From: Saccharina japonica
Lineage: Eukaryota > Sar > Phaeophyceae > Laminariales > Laminariaceae
NCBI GenBank assembly: GCA_008828725.1
Contig: MEHQ01003881.1
Coordinates: 24,408 to 88,407 of the forward strand
Direction of reading: 5' to 3'
DNA length: 64,000 nucleotides
The first letter of the stretch is position 1. Each line of letters begins with the position of its first letter. The notes below the pieces were generated by a model that saw only the letters and a program-made list of their open reading frames with translations, searched no databases and was not told where the DNA came from. Shown here in pieces: positions 57,801 through 64,000 of this stretch. The translations under genes and the position numbers were made by a program.

Positions 57801-60800
57801 CAAAATCAGTTTTTTGGGTGAGATATTCGTAGAGCTCCTCAAGTGACCGACCACCCTCAGAAGGCAAAACCTTATTAACATGGTGCACCTCTACCGTACG
57901 TAGCATGCGTCATTACGTCATTGCAGTATTTTTACTGTTACTAAGCATATTTGGTCCTGATTTCTATGTTCCCCCGTACTATTAACAGTTGTGTTCGTAT
58001 CGCACTGGTGCTCGCTCCACAGTAGTAGTGACGCTTAACCATTCTGTCTAATGCCTGGTAAGTGGTAAGGTACCTCCTCTTGCGGTTTGAAACGCTGTTC
58101 GCGGAAAGAAGGGCGTAAGCTGGATAAAAGCGGCCTCTCTCGCCGATGTGTCGTCTGTCAAAAAAAAGTCCTCTGCTCTTGTGGATGATGATTTGAGTGG
58201 ATGGTTGGAAAATTTGGAAATGGATTAAGCTCGTCGGGAATGTGTATCGGCCTGGTGTCGCGTGCTGCCGCGCTGCTATTGCCCTGCTATAAAGCGTCTA
58301 TGCAGTCAGCTGAGGAGCGTCACCCGCGATTGCTCGTATCGCCTGCGTACATCGGACAAATCGGAACCTCATTTGATGATCTGTATACTGCAGGGGAGGA
58401 GATATATCGGTCATCTATAAACAGATGATCTGCACGACCTACACCGTACTTTCCACGGCTTTTCACGAGCCAGGAGGTCTTCAAAATGTCACGCGTCGGG
58501 TCGGGGTCGGGTTGGGTGACTCCAACCGACCCGACCCTTCAACAGCCCGGGTGTTTTTTTGGGTGGGGTACGTATGACACGGCTCCTGCGCACGTGCGTG
58601 CCGCCTGAAATCTGGATGATGCAGCTCGTGGACAACATATCATGTCTTTTTTTCTGCGAAACGCACTGGTAAATGCGTGTCCCTCTCAGGGTTGTAACCG
58701 CTGTGCATCCCAAAAGCTCGGAAGCACAGCGGCCACTGCGTGTGTTGGTGCCTCGCTTTTGCTTGAAATTGCTCAGCGTCAGTCCGGTGTTGGTGGCTGT
58801 GCGTGTCGAATGGTTGGTAGCCCATTTTTTTTTTACTTTATTTTTGACAAGCACCTGATAGCGGCGTGCACCGAGAACCTCGCGCTACTGTTAACCTTGG
58901 GTCGTACTCGCGCTCACCCTAACCATCTAACCCCCTCCCCCTCATCCTCCCTCTCATCCCCCCTCTCTCCCTCCCTCCCATCCACCCCGTTCCCTCCCTC
59001 CCTCCCTCCCTCCCTCCCTCCCGCACCGACATGGCACTACAACCACGATGCACCAACTACGACGATATTGTGCGACCGCGCACGAGAGCAGTACACCCAC
59101 CTGGACTTCCTGCCCCGGTTTCTGATGGAGGAGTTCCACCCGAGGCGTAAGATGGCGAACGCCTACTTCCTCGTGCTGGCGTCGCTGCAGACGATCCCGG
59201 AGATCACCAACACCTTCCGCGTGCCGACCATCCTGATGCCACTGTCGATCGTGGTCATCGTCGACGCCGTGTTCGCTATCCTAGAGGCGAGAACACCAAG
59301 ACAAAAACAACAGCGTTTTTTTTTTTTGAACGACGCCACCACAACCATCGTAGTGGTGTTGGTGTTAGTGGTGGTGTTGGTGGTGTTGGTGGTGTTGGTG
59401 GTGGTGGTGGTGGCGGTGGTGGTGGCGTTTTTGTCGAGGGTGGGGTGGGTGTACTTCACATTCATGCATGGCCGTAGTCGTATGACCACAGACCCTCGCA
59501 TCCCTATATTGCCGGGACGGAGGGAGCATGGGTGGGGTTCGGTGATTTTATTTTCTTGTCTAGAGGCGAGAGCAAGCAAAGCCTGTAAAACTAAAATCGA
59601 CACCACCAACGAACGTAGTGGTGGTGGTGGTGGTGGTGGTGGTGGTGGTAGTGGTGGTGACGGCGTTTGTTTTTGGCTCGGGTGGAGTGATGCTTGTTTC
59701 CCCCCCCGTGTTTGTTACGAGTGTTCGCTTTGCTTTTGTCTTCCGAGTTGGGGGTGGTGGCAGTGGCAGTGGTGGTGGTGTGGGGGCGGCGGTGGTGGTG
59801 GGTGGTAAAAGGGGTGGGGATGTCTAGGAGCAGACGCTTTGTTGTACTCCCGCGCCCCCCAACCACCAACTCATCGTGCGGCCACGAAATCCGGGCCTCG
59901 CTTAAGGTCGACAGGGCACACCCTGCAGCTCGCATGTTGCCAACGTCTCCGCCTCCACCCGCTTTTCGTTGTTGCGATGTTTTGTTTTCGCTCATGCTCG
60001 ACGAGCACGTACACACTATATATTAATAGCTGTTTTGTTTTTTGATGTTTTGATTATGTATTGATTTTTCACAGTATTGTTTTTTTTAAATGTTTTTTTT
60101 TTGCTGTTTTTGCTGTGTTTGCTCTGGTTTTTGTACAGTATGGTATATATAGTTTTCTGTTATCAATAGTTGTATATACCTACTCGTACATATTGTAACT
60201 TTTTTTTTTTTTCCCACCCCGCTGTTTTCGCTCTGTTTGTTTTTGGGGACCCCTCAGGACGTGGCGCGGCATCGCGCAGACGCGAAGGCGAACGCCTCCC
60301 CCGCCCGGGCGCTTGACCTGCAGCGCTCGTGCGGCAGGTTCAGGCGGGTGGAGTGGAGGGATGTTCGTGTCGGGGACCTCCTGCTGGTGAAGAACAGGGA
60401 GAGCATCCCCGCCGACCTGTTGGTGAGGAGTAGCTGATACGAACTGAGGCATGGGGATATATATATATCCCTTGCCACACCTGTCTGACTGTGGATAAGG
60501 GAAGGGGAGGAGGAGGGATTTTTTGGGGGGGGAGGAAGGAAGGGGGGGTGAGGTTGTTGAGGCCGTGGTCCGGCAGTGGTTTGAAGAAGGGATGAAGGTT
60601 TTGTGCTCGTCTCAGCTATTTGCGGGGGACCATAGTAAACACTAGTAAATACTACCTACGGTACACACAAAAACCTATATATTTGCCTATTTATCGCCCA
60701 CGGAGGAGCGCGGGTTGTGCGATGGGTGAGGACGGGCCTCTGCTTTGTCTGTCGTTGGCGTTTCCTTCGTGGCCGCCGTTGTTGTCGCTGATGCTCGTCG

Positions 60801-60937
60801 TGTTGCTGCTGGTTGTGTTTTTTGTTATGTTGCTTACCAGATATGTTGAAAAAAAAAATGTAAATATGATGAAAACTTGAATCATTGTTGAAGTTGCTGT
60901 TGTTACTTTTTTTTTATCTTCGTTGGTGTGTTGTTAA

Positions 60938-60988
<51 letters not shown>

Positions 60989-61471
60989 CGCTGTTTTTTT
61001 GTTAATGATGCTGTTGTTTTTGTTGGTGTTAGCGATGGTGATGTTGAAGTTGATGTTGATGTTGCTGTTTTTTGTTAGTGATGCTGTTGTTTTTGTTGGT
61101 GTTGAGTGGTGGTGATGGTGCTGTGCGCTTGTTGCTGATGCCACTGCTGTGTGGATTGTCTATACCTGGTATACACGCAGGTGATGGGGGCGCACGAGCC
61201 CAACCCAGAGGCGAAGGCCGGCATCTGCTACGTGGAAACCAAGTCCCTGGACGGCGAGACGAACCTCAAGATCAGACAGGTAAAACGAAGGGGAGCTGGA
61301 GAGGGGTTTCTAGAGGGATGAAGGGAGTTGTAGAGGAAGGGAGAGGGGGAGGGGGTGGTAGAGGGAGAAAGGGGGTAGTAGCAGAAGGGAGACGGTGGTA
61401 GAGGGATGGAAAGAGTCCAAGACGGAGGGAGGGCGAAAGTTGCCAAGGGAGAGGCGGGGGGGGGGGGGGGT

Positions 61472-61511
<40 letters not shown>

Positions 61512-62018
61512 GTAGAAAAAAAGGAGGGGATGAGAGGCGGACCGTGATTGGGGTCTGTCGAATTGGGGAGGAGGGGTGGGAAGCATGGGGGGCGGAGGGG
61601 GATACTTGATGAGAGCCCCGCGTTCAATTTCGCCCACTCTTGTGTACCCATTTATCCTGACGAGAGAAAACGCCTGTTTGGTCTGTCTGCCTGCCTGTCT
61701 TTCTGCCTTGTCTTTTTTCGGTATCGTATCTGTACCTTGTCTGTGTGTCTATTCATTTGTCCTGCTCTCTGCTTATCCGTCTGTCTGTCTACCGCCTGGC
61801 TCTCTGTCTGTCTGTCTGTCTGTCTGTCTATCGGTCCGTCCGTCCGTCCGCCCGTCGGTACAGGCGATCCGCCCCTCGATTGGCCGAGTCTCTTGCCCCC
61901 AGGACGCCGCCTGCCTCAGGGGCCGCGTTGCCATGGAGCACCCCAACAAACTCATCGACAGCTTCTCCGGAACGATAGAGCTCGATGGAATTGACTCCGG
62001 TGGAGGGGCCACTAGCAG
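40043..62018 (+). CDS. P4-type ATPase (phospholipid flippase), 5' portion
   Basis: Five plus-strand exons join in phase: 40043-40423, 59092-59286, 60258-60422, 61181-61279, 61903-62018. The N-terminus is Gly-rich and basic, followed by RTILLNN...FCTNFVRTSK (conserved P4 start). Next come FLPRFLMEEF, a first membrane region AYFLVLASLQTIPEIT, and a second span ending in FAILE. Exon 3 begins DVARHRAD and contains VGDLLLVKNRESIPADLL; exon 4 carries YVETKSLDGETNLKIRQ, the actuator-domain DGET dephosphorylation motif specific to P4 ATPases. Exon 5 continues with RGRVAMEHPNKLIDSFSGTIEL. These enzymes move aminophospholipids to the cytosolic leaflet using ATP, usually with a CDC50 partner. The phosphorylation DKTGT motif and the other spans must lie right of the window, since the exon 5 donor AGCAG|GTGCGG is followed by intron. 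The first intron is 18.7 kb. The start codon is uncertain (40043 or 40181, or upstream). Confidence 0.94.
41227..41323. mobile_element. TTAA-bounded palindromic MITE, copy 2
   Basis: TTAACCCTTTTAGAACTGCA at the left; CCAGTTCTAAAGGGGTTAA at the right. The arms are about 85-90% complementary and the length is 97 bp, as in the 12961 copy. Located in the first intron of the flippase gene. Confidence 0.85.
42690..43200 (-). repeat. Diverged inverted repeat, left copy
   Basis: Resembles the reverse complement of 44400-44900: AAAACTCGAGTTTTT, TCGATCGAGCAATCCGATCC, CTGCTGCTGC and GAGCAGGACACGAAGCAG (complement CTGCTTCGTGTCCTGCTC). Identity is roughly 75-85% with indels, so it is much older than the two perfect palindromes. 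Confidence 0.65.
43352..43478 (+). repeat. Dispersed CA/GT-headed repeat, copy
   Basis: A GT microsatellite followed by TTCTTCACATTAAACCTTCC and AAAAAGGTACCAGTTCTGTG, as at 23360. Confidence 0.75.
44035..44210 (+). mobile_element. SINE-like element, copy 3
   Basis: CTATAAAAATGCAAGGCACG, ACCGTAGTGGGGAGGAGG, CTTTGTGACCC and GAGTTACGACTGATAAG, ending in an AAGAAAAGAAAAAAAA tract. Confidence 0.65.
44237..44324. mobile_element. TTAA-bounded palindromic MITE, copy 3
   Basis: TTAA AACCCTTTCAGGACTGCAG at the left, CCCCAAAACGGGGTAAGGG TTAA at the right; the right arm has lost about 15 bp. Confidence 0.75.
44400..44900 (+). repeat. Diverged inverted repeat, right copy
   Basis: Partner of 42690-43200, about 1.2 kb away. 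Both contain internal AAAACTCGAGTTTTT palindromes. Confidence 0.65.
45744..46438. mobile_element. Larger GGG(C/T)C-ended element
   Basis: The left end TTA-GGGTCGTTTTTAACGACG and right end TCGTTAAAAAGGCCC (then TTTTA) are inverted. TGGCAA and CAAAATAGC words recur inversely near both ends. The 700-bp interior frames (45782-46287) show no transposase motif. It may be a longer relative of the GGGCCC-ended MITEs. Confidence 0.55.
47246..47600 (+). mobile_element. SINE-like element with tRNA-like head, copy 4
   Basis: CGGTAGTTCAGCAGG (A-box-like, TAGTTCAGCAGG) and, about 45 bases on, GAGGGTTCGAGTATCC (B-box-like) precede the body shared with the other copies (GATAAAAATGCAAGGCACG, GTGACCCCGGACCTGAG). 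The arrangement is that of a tRNA-derived SINE. The cloverleaf does not close, so it is not a functional tRNA gene. Confidence 0.65.
47757..47853. mobile_element. TTAA-bounded palindromic MITE, copy 4
   Basis: TTAACCCTTTTCGGAATGCC at the left, GGGACTGCAGTTCTAAAAGGG then TCAA at the right; one terminal TTAA is mutated. Confidence 0.8.
48425..48700 (-). repeat. Chain of C-tract-bounded modules
   Basis: On the plus strand: CCGTCTCGAAAAGG...GCAACAAATGAGTGCA then a C run; CGGCATTGTAGGGATGCGAG...GAGTGCA then C-rich sequence; then CGGCATTGTAG...GAGTACACCC. Three modules in the same direction, each ending GAGT(A/G)CAC + C. Confidence 0.8.
49083..49224. mobile_element. CGGGGG-ended MITE, copy 4, with internal 10-bp tandem
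   Basis: TA-CGGAGGGCCATAGTAAATAG at the left, GTTTACTATGCCCCCCCCCG-TA at the right. TAGTGTTTAC is repeated four times near the right end. A module of the GCAACAAATGA family follows at 49280-49343. Confidence 0.8.
49421..49536. repeat. (CTA)n trinucleotide microsatellite
   Basis: About 115 bp of CTA units with small interruptions. Same unit type as the (TAG)n tract at 35966 on the opposite strand. Confidence 0.95.
50197..50380. mobile_element. Long foldback element
   Basis: AGCCGTAGCGGTCCGCCATA at the left pairs with TTGGCGGACCGCTACGGCT at the right; the arms extend about 85 bp with roughly 85-90% complementarity, and the centre has its own GTTGCTTAAATT/AATTTAAGCAAC hairpin. No target duplication is obvious. 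It could form a 180-nt hairpin RNA if transcribed as part of the flippase intron. Confidence 0.8.
50934..51103. mobile_element. ACGCGACAGATG-ended MITE, copy 2
   Basis: Ends ACGCGACAGATGTT and AACATCTGTCGCGT are perfect inverted repeats (14 bp) with imperfect extension; the interior aligns to 16856-17021. Confidence 0.82.
51104..53093. other. Flippase intron, mixed repeats
   Basis: No gene. Includes GCT/CTG microsatellite patches (51500-51545), a TCTCACAGCTGT block (51790) shared with 1150 and 62910, and a fragment of the CA/GT-headed repeat (52715-52800). Confidence 0.45.
53094..53268. mobile_element. GGTCCCTC-ended MITE, copy 3
   Basis: GGTCCCTCTATAGTGCCGG at the left; the right arm CCGGCACTATACAGGGAT is extended by a duplicated CCGGCACTGC...GAGGGAC piece. 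Confidence 0.7.
54355..54617. mobile_element. hAT-like MITE, copy 2, with perfect 8-bp target duplication
   Basis: TAGGGCTGGGCACTG at the left and CAGTGCCCAGCCCTA at the right. CTGGTACC lies immediately outside both ends (54347-54354 and 54618-54625). Eight-base duplications and (C/T)AG-starting ends are typical of hAT transposons. 263 bp, non-coding. Confidence 0.9.
54728..54950 (-). mobile_element. SINE-like element, copy 5
   Basis: Inverted copy with GTTATCTTCGCCC, ATCCGGGGTCAC, a C run of more than 25 at 54819-54848, and ATCGCGAGAAGGATTCAGCA. Confidence 0.6.
54981..55085. mobile_element. CGGGGG-ended MITE, copy 5
   Basis: TTTA-CGGGGGGACCATAGTAAAC at the left and GGTGCCCCG-TACTA at the right; interior GGACCTACGGTACACA and ATATTTGGTCC. 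Confidence 0.8.
55155..55250. repeat. GGCCC-rich repeat
   Basis: TTCACGGTCCGGCCCGGCCC at the left; the order resembles the GGGTC-rich family with a changed pentamer. Confidence 0.5.
55251..57350. other. Flippase intron, no gene seen
   Basis: Contains two CTCTGGAC-ended MITEs (56016-56094 and 56715-56795; ends CCACTCTGGACGTAAGC / TTAGGTCCAGAGTGG). 55735-55790 shares ACAAGGTTCCCCTTCGGGA with 63388-63405. The longer frames lack domains. Confidence 0.45.
57355..57409. mobile_element. TTAA-bounded MITE, half copy
   Basis: CTAATTCCAAGTAATTTGTC, then GACCAGTTCTTAGGGGGTTAA; only the right half. Confidence 0.65.
57545..57977. mobile_element. CGGGGG-ended MITE split by an insertion
   Basis: CGGTGGACCATACGTAATCA (left half) is at 57545-57602, and GCATATTTGGTCCTGATTTC, then TATGTTCCCCCG (right half) is at about 57944-57975. 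About 320 bp of unrelated sequence separates them. Confidence 0.55.
58470..58560 (-). repeat. GGGTCGGGTC-rich repeat, partial copy
   Basis: TCTTCAAAATGTCACGCGTC is followed by GGGTC pentamers, then GACCCGACCC. Confidence 0.6.
59092..59286 (+). CDS. P4-ATPase exon 2
   Basis: 65 codons in phase 0 from YTHLDFLPRFL to VFAILE, covering the first two membrane spans. The acceptor is GAGAGCAG. The donor at 59287 is GC (CTAGAG|GCGAGA), needed to keep the conserved FAILE-DVARHRAD junction. Confidence 0.9.
59340..59665. repeat. (GGT)n tracts flanking a G-tract-family module in flippase intron 2
   Basis: GGTGTT/GGTGGT repeats at 59346-59425 and 59618-59660 surround a module fragment at 59444-59545 (CATGCATGGCCGTAGTCG, ACCCTCGCATCCC). 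The piece TCTAGAGGCGAGA at about 59559 repeats the exon 2 end plus GC donor (59280). Confidence 0.75.
60258..60422 (+). CDS. P4-ATPase exon 3
   Basis: 55 codons starting DVARHRADAKAN after acceptor ACCCCTCAG and ending ESIPADLL before TTG|GTGAGG. Start of the actuator domain. Confidence 0.93.
60623..60703. mobile_element. CGGGGG-ended MITE, partial copy
   Basis: CGGGGGACCATAGTAAACAC, then AAAAACCTATATATTTGCC; the right end is absent. Confidence 0.65.
60938..60988. repeat. (TTG)n microsatellite
   Basis: About 50 bp of TTG units in flippase intron 3. Confidence 0.9.
61181..61279 (+). CDS. P4-ATPase exon 4
   Basis: 33 codons starting VMGAHEPNPEAK; contains the DGETNLK motif; donor CAG|GTAAAA. 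The stretch before CYVET is a few residues longer than in many relatives. Confidence 0.94.
61450..61511. repeat. Long homopolymer G tract
   Basis: About 60 bases of G with a single T interruption, in flippase intron 4. Length in the assembly is unlikely to be exact. Confidence 0.85.
61684..61855. repeat. (CTGT)n/(CCGT)n tetranucleotide-rich tract
   Basis: CTGTCTGCCTGCCTGTCT at 61690, a longer CTGT run at 61800-61828 and CCGT units to 61850, just before the exon 5 acceptor. Confidence 0.85.
61903..62018 (+). CDS. P4-ATPase exon 5
   Basis: 38 codons plus two bases after acceptor CTCTTGCCCCCAG, with AMEHPNKLIDSFSGTIELDG. The donor AGCAG|GTGCGG is the best in-phase choice but not certain. Confidence 0.87.
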
Positions 62019-62046
62019 GTGCGGCGCTTCCAACACACGCTTGACC

Positions 62047-62134
62047 TTAACCCATTCAGAACTGAAAAACTTATTCCACACTATTTCTGGGTAGTTTGTC
62101 CCCAAAAACGGGGGACCAGTTCTTAAGGGGTTGA
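62047..62134. mobile_element. TTAA-bounded MITE, copy 5
   Basis: TTAACCCATTCAGAACTGAA at the left; CCAGTTCTTAAGGGGTTGA at the right. More diverged, 29 bp after the flippase exon 5 donor. Confidence 0.7.
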
Positions 62135-62235
62135 CAATAAATATAAAAAAGTGTTGATTTTTGTTTTCACACCCCTCGGACCATATAGATGATCGATTCC
62201 CACTTGATGATCTAGATCTTTCAGGGAAGATAGAT

Positions 62236-62545
62236 TCCTGATCTGTATGATCTGTATGATCTGTGTGATATGTATGATCTGTATGGTGTGATGATGTGTA
62301 TGATCTGTATGATCTGTGTGATATGTATGATCTGTACGATGTGTACTGTATGATCTGTTATCTGTATGATATGTATGATATGTATGATATGTATGATATG
62401 TATGATATGTATGATATGTATGATCTGTATGATATGTATGATCTGTATGATCTGTATGATATGTATGATATGTATGATATGTATGATCTGTATGATATAT
62501 ATGATCTGTATGACATGTATGATATGTATGATCTGTATGATCGAG
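62236..62545. repeat. 9-bp minisatellite (TATGATCTG-like)
   Basis: About 310 bp of units TATGATCTG or TATGATATG. Because the period is a multiple of three, long open frames appear on both strands; these are not genes. Confidence 0.95.
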
Positions 62546-62639
62546 CCCATGTTCCCGGGTGGGAGCCGTATATCTGGGCCGTATACTATTCATACCTGCG
62601 TGATCTAAAGTAAGACATGGCTCCTGAGTTGGATCTGTA

Positions 62640-63640
62640 CTGTTATTATGCAGATCCTGCTCAACCTCTCTTACAAAGGCTGCCGATTGGATTAAGCATT
62701 AATATAGAAGTATTGCTTATATGTACCTGGTATAATATATCATCGGAGAGGGTAGTATATGTGACCTCTCCTGAGTTCCACAGCTAGCTGTCAGATTTTG
62801 TTCCCCTCAAAAACCTTTGTTAGCGCAATCGAAGTACTCGTATATACTATGAATCACTAAACTGCTGTATCCCACGCAGCTTGCAAAGATGCGTTGCGAC
62901 AAAAGCTTGATTTCACAGCTGTCGTTTTTCATGTTTTCAATAATTATGTTTTATACTATAATATGTGTGCGGGATGCACGGGGCTTTTTTTTGTATGAAA
63001 TGACGAAATCACAGCGAAATATTACTCCTGTGGTGTGGAATTTGAACATGCAATGAAGTGGATACCAGTTGGTACCTTGCACCTATTTCATAGGGTATTA
63101 TACAAGTGGATACCAGGGGTATGAAATATGAAGTACAGCCAGAACTGCTCTTGTACAACAACAGCAGGACTCGCATCAGTATACCGGTATTGAAAACCAG
63201 GTACTGCTGTACGTAGCTGGTACGAAAAACGTTACAAATATGATGTACTCTGTACTTGCACGAGTACTGGCACATTGCCAGGTAGTAGAGCTGTACATAC
63301 AAATCCGAGTATGAATGTATTTTATAAAAATGAAACACAACAGCAGAGCTGTGTATCATAAATATATATTATGCATACTTGTATAGTCTACAAGGTTCCC
63401 CTCCGGGACATGCCTAGGGGAGTGACGCAAGGACGAATCGAAAACCTACAACGCATATCATAATGTATAGTACATAAATACGACGTTTTTAAGTATCTGC
63501 GTATTACTGTACATACATGTGAGTAGACATTTTTAGAACTGCACCTGCATTTTTGGGGATAAAATATACTCGAAATATGGTGGAACCGTTACTATTGACT
63601 CGATCGTTCTTAGAGATCCCGCCAAACATGTTATCATGTT
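62640..63640. other. Flippase intron, no exon seen
   Basis: No further flippase exon recognised. 62878-62940 carries the GCTTGCAAAGATGCGTT...TTCACAGCTGTCGTTTTT block shared with 1115-1190 and 51760-51815. Confidence 0.45.
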
Positions 63641-63975
63641 TGCACAGGTTGTCCGAGTACCTTGGAGTAAAGTCCCGAGTATTGGAGATAAATTACTTCA
63701 GGTACTTCGTGTACTCGGAGTATTTCGGGGTTCGATACTCCGGGATACTGCTCGTACTCAGAGTATTTCGGGTATGAACACTCTCGATACTGCTTGTACT
63801 CGGAGTATTTCGGAGTCCGATACTGCGGGTACTCCTTGTACTCCGAGTATTTGGGGCTTCAGTACTGCTCATACTCCAAGTACTCACGAGTATTTAGGCC
63901 ACCAGTACTCTAATACTCTTAAGTACTCGGAGTACGAAAAATACTCGATACTCCAAGTAGAGTATACTCGGACAA
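63640..63975. repeat. Degenerate GAGTACT/ACTCGGAGTA array
   Basis: About eight to ten irregular units containing TACTCGGAGTATTTCGG and GATACTGC, many self-complementary (ACTCGGAGTA). Unit spacing varies from about 25 to 60 bp. Confidence 0.75.
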
Positions 63976-64000
63976 TCTGTTTGTCAATATTTAATTGTTG

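Noticed and set aside
58642-59091. Coding extension of flippase exon 2 upstream
   Set aside because: The frame stays open but is Ser/Pro low complexity from CCCT repeats; the family requires RTSK to join YTHLDFLPRFL, so the acceptor at 59091 is used.
62236-62608. Long open frames and a CRISPR-like regular array
   Set aside because: A 9-bp minisatellite with no spacers; the period is a multiple of three, so frames stay open on both strands.

Overview
This is a stretch of a large, repeat-rich eukaryotic nuclear genome. Three spliced protein-coding genes are readable from their exons, and almost everything else is transposon-derived or simple repeat. The genes have GT-AG introns (one apparent GC-AG) of 0.35 to 18.7 kb, short exons, and a tight head-to-head gene pair. 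Together with the style of the retroelement this suggests a stramenopile, perhaps a brown alga. That assignment is inference from gene architecture and is not proven by any marker gene here.

Layout. Positions 1-5806 hold a near-perfect 2.08 kb inverted duplication (arms 1072-3150 and 3728-5806). Positions 5.8-9.9 kb carry small non-autonomous transposons. Positions 9893-13998 form a second perfect inverted repeat (640 bp arms) around a 5'-truncated non-LTR reverse transcriptase; a single N lies exactly at its outer edge. Positions 14-25 kb are further nested repeats. At 25.2-26.0 kb on the minus strand are two exons of a VAMP7-like longin R-SNARE. Divergently, 175 bp away, starts a complete seven-exon membrane fatty-acid hydroxylase/sterol desaturase family gene (26157-33931, 319 aa). 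From 40.0 kb to beyond the right end lies the 5' part of a P4-ATPase (phospholipid flippase). Its first readable exon is separated from the second by an 18.7 kb intron filled with repeats.

Repeats. At least ten families can be defined by copies inside the window. They include a TTAA-bounded palindromic MITE that looks piggyBac-like, an element with a hAT-like end and a perfect 8-bp target duplication, a TA-bounded CGGGGG-ended MITE, a TWA-bounded GGGCCC-ended MITE, a GGTCCCTC-ended MITE, a tRNA-headed SINE candidate, and an unusual class of modules bounded by homopolymer G (or C) tracts. Nested insertions give relative ages.

The recognised genes all concern membranes (vesicle fusion, lipid oxidation, lipid flipping). 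Apart from the divergent pair there is no sign that they form a linked pathway. No bacterial-type operon, CRISPR array, rRNA gene or intact tRNA gene was found.
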